Shown: positions 1-5,850, counted from the first letter of the stretch. The stretch: DNA of 5,899 nucleotides from Selenomonas sp052169755 (GCF_052169755.1 NZ_JBQNBV010000128.1:1-5899); one strand, 5' to 3'. Notes: generated from the sequence alone by a model not told the origin. Translations and numbers: made by a program.

Positions 1-1635
1 GCCCACAACATCGCCTTTGAATCCTCGATGGCATATGCGAAGGGCATCGCAATCCAAGAGCCTGTTTATGACACGATCTGCGCGTCGCAGATGAGCCTCA
101 AAAGCACCTGTGAATTTCGCAGGCTGAATGAAAGCGGTCTGAAGCGATTGGCAGAGGAACTGTTTGGAGAACCGCTGCCATCATTTACGTACGTGACGGG
201 CGGCAGGCACTTTGATGAACTGGATGCGGGGGATGCGGAAACGGTGCGCTACGGTGCTGCCGATGCGGACTTTGCCCTGCGTCTCTATCATAAGTTCAAC
301 GACTGGTTCGACCGTTATCTTCCGAAGCACAGAATCCTCGTGGAGAAAGTGGAAAGTCCGACCGCCGTATATCTCGGCATCATGAAGAAGAACGGCATCC
401 CCGTGAATCTTTCCCTCATGGAGCAGAGAAAGGTGGAAGCGGAAGTCGAGATGGAGCGGCTGCGCAAGGAGATTTCCTTTATCATCGGCGACGTGAACAT
501 CGGGGCGAACTGCTCCACGCAGGCATTCAAGAATTATCTCTATCGAGATCTGCACCTGCCCGTATTGAAAACCACGGAAACCAACCGCGAGGCGGCGGAC
601 GACATGACCATGACGCTTCTCAAGGAATGGTGCGACATGAATCGCCCTGAGATGTCTGGGCTTTTCACGTTGGTACAGGAATACCGCAAATGGGGCAAGA
701 TCAAGTCCACCTACATTGACGGATATTTGAAATATGTCAATGCCGTCACAGGGCGCATCCATCCGGAGATATTCGCGCTTTCCACGGACACCGGCAGGAT
801 GAACTGCCGCAAGCCCAATGCGCAGAACATGCCGCGAAAGACGAACGATCCCGTCGGCGTGCGAAACTTCATCCAAGCACCGGAAGGTCAGCTCGTCCTG
901 TCGCTCGACTTCTCGCAAATCGAGCTGCGCGTGGGTGCATTCTACTGCCGCGATGAAGTGATGCTCAAGACGTACCGCGAAAACGGCGACATTCATGCCG
1001 CCACGACATCCGTCATCTTCGGCGTGAGCGATGAAGAAGCCAAGGACAAACATGCGGAAGGCTACAAGGAGCGCAGAACTATCGCCAAAAACGTGAACTT
1101 CGGCACCTTCTACGGACTCTTTCCCAGAGGATTGCAGAAAACGTTGAAGTTCAAGGCGGGCGTAGGAAAATCCCTTGATGAATGTGAAACGGTCATCGCC
1201 AACCTCAAAGCCGGTTACCGCAGACTGTCCGCATGGCAGGAAGAAACGAAAGCGCAGGCGGCAAGGCGGATGTATTCGGAAACGTGGCTGGGCAGGCGCA
1301 GATATCTCCCGCAAATCCGAAGCGACAACTGGGGTATGAAGTCCTTTGCCGAAAGATGCGCTCTGAACACACCGATTCAGGGGACGGCGGCGGATATTTT
1401 GAAAATCGCTGTCACGAGGATTCTTGCGGGACTTTCTGAGCGTCCATGGCTGAAGCCCATTCTTCAGATACACGACGAACTGACATTTCTCATCCCCGAG
1501 GAAAGACTCTCGGAAGCCGTAACTTTTATACGCGCCTGCATGGAAGCGCAGCCCTTTCCGGACTTCGATCTTCCGTTGCTGGCAGAAGCCGCAGCCGGAA
1601 AGAACTTCGGTGCGATGGAAGAGTTGGAGGATTGA
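1..1635 (+). CDS. Phage family A DNA polymerase with 3'-5' exonuclease domain (5' end outside window)
   Basis: Template-directed DNA synthesis, most likely the phage replicative polymerase. The frame is open from base 1 and the first codons (AHNIAFESS) already look like an Exo II motif, so the ATG at 28 is internal and the true start lies upstream. Counting from that ATG, an Exo III-like YGAAD is at residues 75-79. Polymerase motif A is LSLDFSQIELR (291-301, Asp294 the metal ligand). Motif B is RRTIAKNVNFGTFYG (349-363). Motif C is QIHDE (480-484). All catalytic polymerase residues are present. The exonuclease is incomplete here because the Exo I DxE motif would lie upstream. Exo II has Glu where E. 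coli Pol I has Asp. No 5'-nuclease domain is visible in the window. The stop at 1633 is followed after 3 nt by the DUF4406-type gene, so the two are probably co-transcribed. The family assignment is very secure. Confidence 0.96.
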   Translation, partial: AHNIAFESSMAYAKGIAIQEPVYDTICASQMSLKSTCEFRRLNESGLKRLAEELFGEPLPSFTYVTGGRHFDELDAGDAETVRYGAADADFALRLYHKFNDWFDRYLPKHRILVEKVESPTAVYLGIMKKNGIPVNLSLMEQRKVEAEVEMERLRKEISFIIGDVNIGANCSTQAFKNYLYRDLHLPVLKTTETNREAADDMTMTLLKEWCDMNRPEMSGLFTLVQEYRKWGKIKSTYIDGYLKYVNAVTGRIHPEIFALSTDTGRMNCRKPNAQNMPRKTNDPVGVRNFIQAPEGQLVLSLDFSQIELRVGAFYCRDEVMLKTYRENGDIHAATTSVIFGVSDEEAKDKHAEGYKERRTIAKNVNFGTFYGLFPRGLQKTLKFKAGVGKSLDECETVIANLKAGYRRLSAWQEETKAQAARRMYSETWLGRRRYLPQIRSDNWGMKSFAERCALNTPIQGTAADILKIAVTRILAGLSERPWLKPILQIHDELTFLIPEERLSEAVTFIRACMEAQPFPDFDLPLLAEAAAGKNFGAMEELED

Positions 1636-1638
1636 CCG

Positions 1639-2061
1639 ATGCACAGAAACAGCGAAGGCTATGCCGATCCCACCGCAGGGGCGGCGATGCAGAGGATTCT
1701 GTATCAGCAGTACATCGAGCGGCAGAAGAAGCGGAATGCTTACAAGAACCGCAGGAAAATCTACGTGGCGTCGAGATATGCGGGCAGCATAGAAGCGAAT
1801 GTGCAAGCGGCGATACGCTATTGCCGCCGTGTCATCGAGGCGGGATATATGCCGATCGCGAGCCATCTGCTCTATCCGCAGATGCTCGATGACAGCGACG
1901 TTGAAGAGCGCGAAATGGGGCTGATGTTCGGTCTGGCGCTCCTTCGGCTGTGCGATGAGGTCTGGGTGTTCGGCGAAATATCACGGGGCATGGCGGAGGA
2001 AATCAAGGAAGCGAAAGAACGGAAGAAAACGCTTCGGTATTTCAAGGAGGAAACAACATGA
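1639..2061 (+). CDS. DUF4406-type (nucleoside 2-deoxyribosyltransferase-like) protein
   Basis: A 140-residue protein. Residues 40-137 resemble the DUF4406 family, a Rossmann-like fold related to nucleoside 2-deoxyribosyltransferases and SLOG proteins. The marks are KIYVASRYAG at the first strand (40-49), a conserved-looking ASHLLYPQMLDD (74-85), CDEVWVFG (105-112) and SRGMAEEI (115-122). No biochemical role is established for phage members; modification or salvage of nucleotides is inference. The N-terminal 40 residues carry a GYADPTA segment (7-13) followed by a basic helix. I recall GYxDPTA from separate small Firmicutes phage proteins, so this may be a fusion. The ATG at 1639 is chosen because GGAGG at 1626-1630, inside the end of the polymerase gene, lies 8 nt upstream. 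The stop overlaps the next start as ATGA, implying translational coupling to the primase. Confidence 0.8.
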   Translation: MHRNSEGYADPTAGAAMQRILYQQYIERQKKRNAYKNRRKIYVASRYAGSIEANVQAAIRYCRRVIEAGYMPIASHLLYPQMLDDSDVEEREMGLMFGLALLRLCDEVWVFGEISRGMAEEIKEAKERKKTLRYFKEETT

Positions 2062-3434
2062 ATGTAACGGCGACGGATGTTCTCGGTGCGCTCTTCAATC
2101 CGACCGATACGGTCTGCTTTCGCGTATTCGAGGACAAGAAAACGGGTGTTTTCCAAGGCGTGAAGCTGTCCTGCGAGTGCGGGAAGTACAAGAGCATCGA
2201 GGAAACGCTCAAGAATCACAATGCCATGCAGCGGGGCATCTTCTTCGTGGTCAACTACGGCGGACAGGAGGATGCCGCCATCACGAGAATCAACGCGCAG
2301 TTCTTCGAAATGGACGACGGCACCTTCGAAGAACAGCAGAAAAAGATTGATGCCTTTCCCTTGCCGCCCTCCATGGTAATCAAGACGCAGAAATCCCTGC
2401 ACGTTTACTACTTCATGGATTCGACCGCCAAAGTGGAACGCTTTCGCGAGATACAGAAGCGGCTCGTCAAGCAATTCGGCGGCGATCCCGTGTGTGTGAA
2501 CGAATCGCGCGTCATGCGTCTGCCCGGATTTCAACACTGCAAGAAGGAGACGCCCGTCGAAGTGACCTGCATCTCCTTTCACCCGGAGCGCAAATACACG
2601 CAGGAGCAGCTGACAAGCGTTCTGCCGGAAGTTGAAGGTGCGCCCGCAGAACGCAGGAACGGTACGGCAAAAGGTTTGGAGCAGGTATGCCGTGCCTGTG
2701 ATTTCATCAAGCACTGCCGAGAGAATGCGTCGACGCTCTCCGAGCACGACTGGTATGCCATGATTACCAACCTCGCGCCTTTTGACGGCGGGACGGCAAG
2801 GATTCACGAACTGTCGCTCCCTTATCCGAGATACTCCGAGGCGGACACTCAAAGGAAAATCAACCACTTTCTGGAGAGCGGCACAAAGCCCATGACATGC
2901 TGGACGATTGCTGAAAAAGGCTTCAAGTGCCCGAAGGCAGGGAAATGCCCGGTGAAATCCCCGGCGGCGCCTTGCTTCCAACCGATGGAAATCAATGTGC
3001 TGTTGGAAATCCTGCAGGGGCTTCCCGTGACAGGCGAGCCGGTCAAAGACTTGCAGACCGCCAAGGCCTTCATGCTCGATTATCTCTACAATCAGGATAT
3101 GGTGACGGCGGACGCTATGATTCAGTCGAAAATTCGCGACCATTTCAAGCTGCCGCCCGCATTCTTGAAGTCATTGCAGACGGCGTTCAAGGCAGAAAGC
3201 AAAGCGTTCCAGAAGAAACTGAAGGCAAAGAAGGCGAGAGCACTCAAATCCTTTCCCGATTGGTATGAACCGACGGATGCAGGATTGCGCTTCCTGCCGG
3301 GCGTGCTTGCTGAGACGCTGGCGAAAAAAGAGAAGGTCTTTTATGCGGCAGAGCAGCACTTTCGCTACCAAGGCGGCGTGTATGCCGAGATGCTGAGATG
3401 GAAGCGCAGAGGCTCGTACAGGAGCAGATGCTGA
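2058..3434 (+). CDS. Primase (AEP/RepB-like) N-terminal part of a split primase-helicase
   Basis: A 458-residue product that probably makes replication primers. It resembles archaeo-eukaryotic-type (PrimPol/RepB-like) primases. Putative motif I is FFEMDDGT (82-89), with Glu84 and Asp86 as metal ligands. The SxH motif is SLH (113-115). The third motif region is ESRVMRLPGFQHCK (149-162), resembling the R-x-PG-x-x-x-K signature. A primase C-terminal helical region follows (about 230-280). Cysteines at 211, 214 and 220, and at 281, 291, 297 and 306, may bind zinc. The start at 2058 has AAGGAGG 7 nt upstream (2044-2050) and overlaps the previous stop by ATGA. Up to VYAEM (441-445) the sequence looks like a normal primase-helicase. 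The last 13 residues (LRWKRRGSYRSRC) are basic and out of character, and the expected continuation EMEAQRL is in the -1 frame. The gene is therefore probably truncated by a one-base deletion near 3393, or there is a sequence error there. Confidence 0.85.
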   Translation: MNVTATDVLGALFNPTDTVCFRVFEDKKTGVFQGVKLSCECGKYKSIEETLKNHNAMQRGIFFVVNYGGQEDAAITRINAQFFEMDDGTFEEQQKKIDAFPLPPSMVIKTQKSLHVYYFMDSTAKVERFREIQKRLVKQFGGDPVCVNESRVMRLPGFQHCKKETPVEVTCISFHPERKYTQEQLTSVLPEVEGAPAERRNGTAKGLEQVCRACDFIKHCRENASTLSEHDWYAMITNLAPFDGGTARIHELSLPYPRYSEADTQRKINHFLESGTKPMTCWTIAEKGFKCPKAGKCPVKSPAAPCFQPMEINVLLEILQGLPVTGEPVKDLQTAKAFMLDYLYNQDMVTADAMIQSKIRDHFKLPPAFLKSLQTAFKAESKAFQKKLKAKKARALKSFPDWYEPTDAGLRFLPGVLAETLAKKEKVFYAAEQHFRYQGGVYAEMLRWKRRGSYRSRC

Positions 3435-4540
3435 TTCGCGAAACGAAGATGAGTCAGATCGTCGATGCGGAGAAACAATGGCGTCTCCTGGTGCAGCGCG
3501 ATATCCGAGAACTGAATGCCAATCCCTACATCATCAACGTTCGCAACGGTCTGTACAATGTTTTGGAGGATACTTTGACGGAGCATACGCCGGACTATTT
3601 CTCGACGGTGCAGCTCGATGTCGCCTACGACAAGGCAGCGGGATGCCCATTGTTCAGGAAGTTTCTCGCCGAGTCGATGGGAGGCGACATGGAGCAGGTC
3701 GGGCTGATTCAAGAAATGCTCGGCTACTTCCTCATCCCCGTCAACTCGGCGCAGAAATGCTTTGTCATTGTCGGCGCGGCATCGGCGGGAAAATCCGTGC
3801 TATTGCGCGTACTGAATGACGTCCTCTTAGGCAGGCGGAACGTGAGCAATGTGTCGTGGCAGGCGCTGAATGAGCAGTTCAAGACGGCGGAACTTTTCGG
3901 CAAGCTCGCCAACATCTTTGCCGACCTGCCGACGAAGAACATCGACGACAACGGCATCTTCAAGGCGCTCGTGGGCGAGGACTATCTGACCGTGGAGAAA
4001 AAGAACAAAAATCCGTTCAGCTTCCAGTCGAGCGCAAGGCTCCTGTTCTCATGCAACAGCATACCGAAGAACTACGGCGACCGCTCCGAGGGCTTTTACC
4101 GCAGGCTTGTCATCCTGCGCTTCAAATACACCGTGCCGAAGGAAAAACGCGATCCGGAGCTCTTGGAGAAATTCCGCATGGAAGCGGACGGCATCTTCCT
4201 CTTTGCCTTGGAAGGGCTTCGCTGTCTGATGGGGAATCGCTACATCTTTTCGGAAACGCAGGTCAATGCCGATGAACTGCAGCAATACAGGGAAGAGTCC
4301 GACCCCGTGCTGTCCTTTGTAAAGGACTGCTGCGAACTTTCTGCAGAACATTCCGTTGGTTCGACGGAGCTGTTCAATGCGTACAAAGGCTACTGCGAAG
4401 AATGCGGCTTGCGTCCGTATTCGCAGAAGAATTTCGTGCAGCAAATCACCGCGACGTTTTCCGGCATAACACGGGGTGTGGATGCCATGGGGAAAAGGCG
4501 GACTCTCATAGGCATCAAGCTCGGTGAATGCCTTGGATGA
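3398..4540 (+). CDS. SF3 (D5/VapE-like) replicative helicase, C-terminal part of a split primase-helicase
   Basis: An ATP-driven helicase of superfamily 3, in the phage/plasmid primase P4 C-terminal (D5/VapE-like) class. Counting from the ATG at 3398: a D5_N-like region spans about 80-120. Walker A is GAASAGKS (126-133). The Walker B region is NIFADLP (172-178, Asp176). SF3 motif C is LLFSCNSIP (215-223, Asn220). Arginine-finger candidates lie in RSEGFYRRL (229-237). A C-terminal helical or winged-helix region follows (about 320-350). All ATPase motifs are intact. The frame is -1 relative to the primase and is open from 3314. The ATG at 3398 has no good ribosome binding site, and EMEAQ reads as a continuation of the primase. 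The ATG at 3428 is an alternative start: AGGAG lies 3 nt upstream and it overlaps the primase TGA (ATGCTGA). It would give a 370-residue helicase. Helicase identity is secure; the start is not. Confidence 0.88.
   Translation: MEAQRLVQEQMLIRETKMSQIVDAEKQWRLLVQRDIRELNANPYIINVRNGLYNVLEDTLTEHTPDYFSTVQLDVAYDKAAGCPLFRKFLAESMGGDMEQVGLIQEMLGYFLIPVNSAQKCFVIVGAASAGKSVLLRVLNDVLLGRRNVSNVSWQALNEQFKTAELFGKLANIFADLPTKNIDDNGIFKALVGEDYLTVEKKNKNPFSFQSSARLLFSCNSIPKNYGDRSEGFYRRLVILRFKYTVPKEKRDPELLEKFRMEADGIFLFALEGLRCLMGNRYIFSETQVNADELQQYREESDPVLSFVKDCCELSAEHSVGSTELFNAYKGYCEECGLRPYSQKNFVQQITATFSGITRGVDAMGKRRTLIGIKLGECLG
3420..3434 (+). promoter_or_regulatory. Possible reinitiation site: AGGAG plus overlapping start/stop ATGCTGA
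   Basis: AGGAG at 3420-3424 precedes an ATG (3428) in the helicase frame. The primase stop TGA (3432-3434) overlaps it by one base pattern (ATGCTGA). This is the geometry of termination-reinitiation coupling, although the 3-nt spacing from AGGAG to ATG is shorter than usual. The AGGAG also encodes ordinary residues of the helicase, so it may be coincidental. Confidence 0.35.
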
Positions 4541-4583
4541 AGCGCGGATTTCCTGCCGGAAATATCACCACAATCTGACACGT

Positions 4584-4612
4584 TTGACATGTAAATCCTA
4601 TCTCTTTATATA
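4584..4612 (+). promoter_or_regulatory. Putative sigma-70 promoter for the VRR-NUC operon
   Basis: A perfect -35 hexamer TTGACA (4584-4589) is followed after 17 nt by TATATA (4607-4612), which matches the -10 consensus at 4 of 6 positions. Transcription would start near 4619 and give a leader of about 100 nt before the nuclease ATG. The -35 is part of the repeated TGACA units, so a protein bound to these repeats would block or contact RNA polymerase. The other intergenic TTGACA (reverse strand, right arm) has no convincing -10. Confidence 0.5.
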
Positions 4613-4624
4613 TACACATATTTA

Positions 4625-4633
4625 TTATACACA
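4625..4633 (+). other. DnaA-box match TTATACACA
   Basis: TTATACACA fits the bacterial DnaA box consensus TTWTNCACA at every position. A second copy 15 bp upstream (4610-4618, ATATACACA) misses by one base. Both lie in the AT-rich core between the inverted arms. One consensus box can arise by chance in AT-rich DNA, so the support comes mainly from the context. Confidence 0.45.
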
Positions 4634-4701
4634 TCATATTTTATAAAAATTTACAGTACAATAGGATTTTTGCTGTCAAATGTGTCAGAAGCCTTGAAAA
4701 C

Positions 4702-4719
4702 AGGGAGGTCTGTTTGACA
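4702..4719 (+). promoter_or_regulatory. Ribosome binding site AGGGAGG and extra TTTGACA copy next to the nuclease start
   Basis: AGGGAGG (4702-4708) is the only plausible ribosome binding site for the gene at 4721, but it lies 12 nt upstream of the ATG, longer than the other genes here (about 7-9 nt). The spacer contains TTTGACA (4713-4719), a third copy of the intergenic repeat core, one base before the start codon. The in-frame TGA at 4715 rules out any start farther upstream. Confidence 0.6.
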
Positions 4720-4720
4720 G

Positions 4721-5056
4721 ATGAAAGAGTCATATATCGTAAAAGCTATTTTGAAGCACCTTAAGCGCGTGCCGGGATGCTTCTGTTGGAAGGAACATGG
4801 CGGCATGTACGGGACGGCAGGCATTCCCGACATCATTGCCTGCATCGGCGGACAGTTCTTCGCCTTCGAGGTCAAGACCGAGCGTGGCAGAGCGACGAAG
4901 TTGCAGGAAGCGACGCTTCGAAAAATCCTCGCGGCGGGAGGCATCGCCTCGGTGGTGCGCTCGGTGGCTGAAGTGCAGGCGGTCATAGAAGATTCGCTGC
5001 CGAGAGATAAAGATTGCAAAGAAACGATTCACAAAAAAGGAGGAGATTCCAGATGA
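4721..5056 (+). CDS. VRR-NUC domain nuclease
   Basis: A 111-residue protein that is almost entirely one VRR-NUC domain, a PD-(D/E)XK-type nuclease module found alone in many phages and in the FAN1 repair nuclease. The catalytic pattern is visible: GTAGIPD (31-37, Asp37), FEVKT (49-53, Glu50 and Lys52) and Gln62, which fits the family's Q-containing helix (LQEATLRKIL). A GG turn (73-74) and the strand ASVVRSVAEV (76-85) follow, as is typical. Stand-alone phage members are thought to process branched or recombination DNA, but the substrate of this one is unknown. It is the first gene after the 180-nt intergenic repeat region and so probably heads a new transcript. Its stop overlaps the next start (ATGA, 5053-5056). 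In related phages, as I recall, a SNF2-type helicase gene often follows; here it is absent. Confidence 0.9.
   Translation: MKESYIVKAILKHLKRVPGCFCWKEHGGMYGTAGIPDIIACIGGQFFAFEVKTERGRATKLQEATLRKILAAGGIASVVRSVAEVQAVIEDSLPRDKDCKETIHKKGGDSR
5037..5045 (+). promoter_or_regulatory. Strong ribosome binding site that sets the start at 5053
   Basis: AAGGAGGAG, ending 7 nt before the ATG at 5053, is near-perfectly complementary to the 16S rRNA tail. It lies inside the end of the nuclease gene. It decides in favour of the ATG at 5053 over the in-frame TTG at 5014, which has no ribosome binding site. Confidence 0.85.
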
Positions 5057-5295
5057 ACTGGATGAAAGAAATGGCTGTAATACAGCTGTATGAGAATCTG
5101 GCGAATGCCATTATTGAGCAGGCGGCAAATGACTTTCGAGAAGCAAAGCGCCGCCTGCAGAAAAACGCAAGAGATGCGGAAGCGGAGAAGACCTACAGGG
5201 AGACCAAGCGGTTCTTCCGCTCAGAATGGTTCAGCCAGTTGACGACATTGGATGGCGAGCTTCTGCTCGAAAAGCTGGAGGAGGAGTCTGAATGA
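5053..5295 (+). CDS. Small helical phage protein of unknown function
   Basis: An 80-residue protein predicted to be almost wholly alpha-helical and highly charged. It opens with MNWMKEMAVIQLYENLANAIIEQ-like helical sequence. A basic stretch with AKRRLQK follows (31-37). The most distinctive part is RFFRSEWFSQLTTLDGELLL (53-72), after which it ends in an acidic tail (EKLEEESE). I recall similar small proteins with an FFRS-WF core and an LDGE-LL segment beside DUF1492 genes in Firmicutes phages, but no function is known to me. There is no transmembrane segment, signal peptide or enzyme motif. It overlaps both neighbours by ATGA, so its translation is coupled to the nuclease and to the regulator. 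A role tied to the early/late switch is possible but only inferred from position. Confidence 0.82.
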   Translation: MNWMKEMAVIQLYENLANAIIEQAANDFREAKRRLQKNARDAEAEKTYRETKRFFRSEWFSQLTTLDGELLLEKLEEESE

Positions 5296-5720
5296 CAGCA
5301 AAAGAGTATTTGGCGCAGGCGAGGAACATCGACCAGCGCATCAATGACAAGCTCGCCTATGTGGCGCAGCTGCATGATATGGCAACGAACGTCAGCGCGG
5401 TCATCAGCAATATGCCAAAGAGTCCAAGTCCGAACAATCAGAAGATGGAAAGCATCATTGTGCGGTTAGCGGACACAGAAGCGGAAATCAATGCAGACAT
5501 CGACCGTCTGGTGACTCTGAAACTTGAGATTATGAATACGATCTGGCAGGTCGAGGACGCGAAAGCCTGTGCCATCCTTGAGCGACGCTACCACAGCTTC
5601 AAATCGTGGGAGGAAATCGCCGCCGATTTAAATGTCAGCGTGCGATGGGTACATAAGATCCACGGCAAGGCGCTGGAAGATGTAGAAAAAATTTTGAAAA
5701 AGGACATAAAAATGCATTAG
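5292..5720 (+). CDS. DUF1492/ArpU-type sigma-70 region 4-like transcriptional regulator
   Basis: A 142-residue protein resembling the DUF1492/ArpU group of phage late-transcription regulators. The N-terminal two thirds is a long helical, probably coiled-coil, region, including YLAQARNIDQRINDKL (6-21), and a linker NMPKSPSPNNQKMES (40-54). The C-terminal part resembles sigma-70 region 4: ILERRYHSFKSWEEIAADL (95-113), then the recognition helix NVSVRWVHKIHGKALEDV (114-131), a helix-turn-helix at about 103-126. It probably binds DNA near a -35 region and recruits RNA polymerase. GGAGGAGGAG (5277-5286) precedes the ATG at 5292, and ATGA overlaps the previous stop. Directly downstream are phased GTTC repeats and a promoter lacking a good -35, which make a natural candidate target. 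Family is confident; target is inferred. Confidence 0.86.
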   Translation: MTAKEYLAQARNIDQRINDKLAYVAQLHDMATNVSAVISNMPKSPSPNNQKMESIIVRLADTEAEINADIDRLVTLKLEIMNTIWQVEDAKACAILERRYHSFKSWEEIAADLNVSVRWVHKIHGKALEDVEKILKKDIKMH

Positions 5721-5731
5721 ACTGCACATGA

Positions 5732-5758
5732 GTTCACAAAGGTTCGTATTGCGTTCAC
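5732..5758 (+). repeat. Three phased GTTC direct repeats, candidate activator sites
   Basis: GTTCAC (5732-5737), GTTCGT (5742-5747) and GTTCAC (5753-5758) are spaced 10 and 11 bp, about one helical turn each. The outer two are also followed by similar AAAGGTT and TAGGTT tails. The last copy overlaps the -35 position of the promoter at 5770-5778. They lie 12 bp past the stop of the sigma-like regulator gene, so binding by that regulator is plausible. Confidence 0.5.
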
Positions 5759-5778
5759 TAGGTTGATTTTGATATGAT
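5753..5778 (+). promoter_or_regulatory. Putative late promoter with extended -10 and no consensus -35
   Basis: TGATATGAT (5770-5778) is an extended -10: TGN followed by TATGAT, 5 of 6 to consensus. The -35 position holds TGCGTT or TTGCGT, a poor match, and overlaps the third GTTC repeat. This is the pattern of an activator-dependent promoter. Transcription would begin near 5785. Confidence 0.5.
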
Positions 5779-5798
5779 AGAATCAGCAAGAATAGGAA

Positions 5799-5836
5799 GA
5801 AGCCATCGAGGGAGAAATCCCGTCGGTGGCTTTTTT
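5799..5836 (+). terminator. Intrinsic terminator with GAAA tetraloop
   Basis: GCCATCGAGGGA (5802-5813) pairs with TCCCGTCGGTGGC (5818-5830) around a GAAA tetraloop (5814-5817). There is one G-T pair and one bulged base. Flanking A residues pair with the start of the T run. Six Ts (5831-5836) follow immediately. It ends the nuclease-regulator operon. It is also downstream of the putative late promoter and only 3 nt before the next gene's ribosome binding site. Confidence 0.88.
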
Positions 5837-5850
5837 GTTGGAGGTGCGAG

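Larger units (their letters stand above)
4574..4689. repeat. Inverted repeat flanking an AT-rich core; candidate replication origin or operator
   Basis: The left arm (4574-4601) starts TCTGACACGTTTGACA and ends AAATCCTAT. The reverse complement of the right arm (4661-4689) starts TCTGACACATTTGACA and ends AAATCCTAT. The 16-bp outer blocks differ at one base, the 9-bp inner blocks are identical, and the spacers between blocks are 3 and 4 nt. Each arm holds two TGACA units at 9-bp spacing (4576 and 4585 on +; 4674 and 4683 as TGTCA). The 59-bp core (4602-4660) is A/T at 49 positions. It has a 9-bp direct repeat TATACACAT (4611 and 4626). Iterons around an AT-rich core with a DnaA-like box, directly after a replicative primase-helicase, suggest an origin. 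A repressor operator is the main alternative. Confidence 0.6.

Noticed and set aside
181..1866. Long antisense open frame (561 codons) opposite the polymerase, and another (423 codons) at 1872-3143
   Set aside because: Both run opposite clearly recognisable enzymes, have low-complexity Arg/His/Phe-rich translations with no family resemblance, and reflect the codon bias of the + strand genes.
1446..1892. Overlapping + strand open frame (148 codons)
   Set aside because: It spans the end of the polymerase and start of the DUF4406-type gene in another frame; its Arg/Ser-rich product has no motif or ribosome binding site.
3321..3330. Run of six As as a programmed -1 frameshift site for the primase-helicase
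   Set aside because: It is not an in-phase slippery heptamer, and a shift here would replace the conserved-looking VFYAAEQHFRYQGGVYAEM with unlikely sequence. The break in similarity is about 65 nt later.
4548..4563. Small hairpin ATTTCC-TGCC-GGAAAT just after the helicase stop
   Set aside because: A 6-bp, weakly GC stem with no T run; not a convincing terminator, though it may affect transcript ends.
4640..4680. Reverse-strand promoter from the right-arm TTGACA
   Set aside because: At 15-18 nt spacing the -10 matches are poor, and no reverse-strand gene lies downstream.
5014..5052. TTG start giving a 93-residue version of the small helical protein
   Set aside because: No ribosome binding site before it, whereas the ATG at 5053 has an excellent one and makes the usual ATGA overlap.
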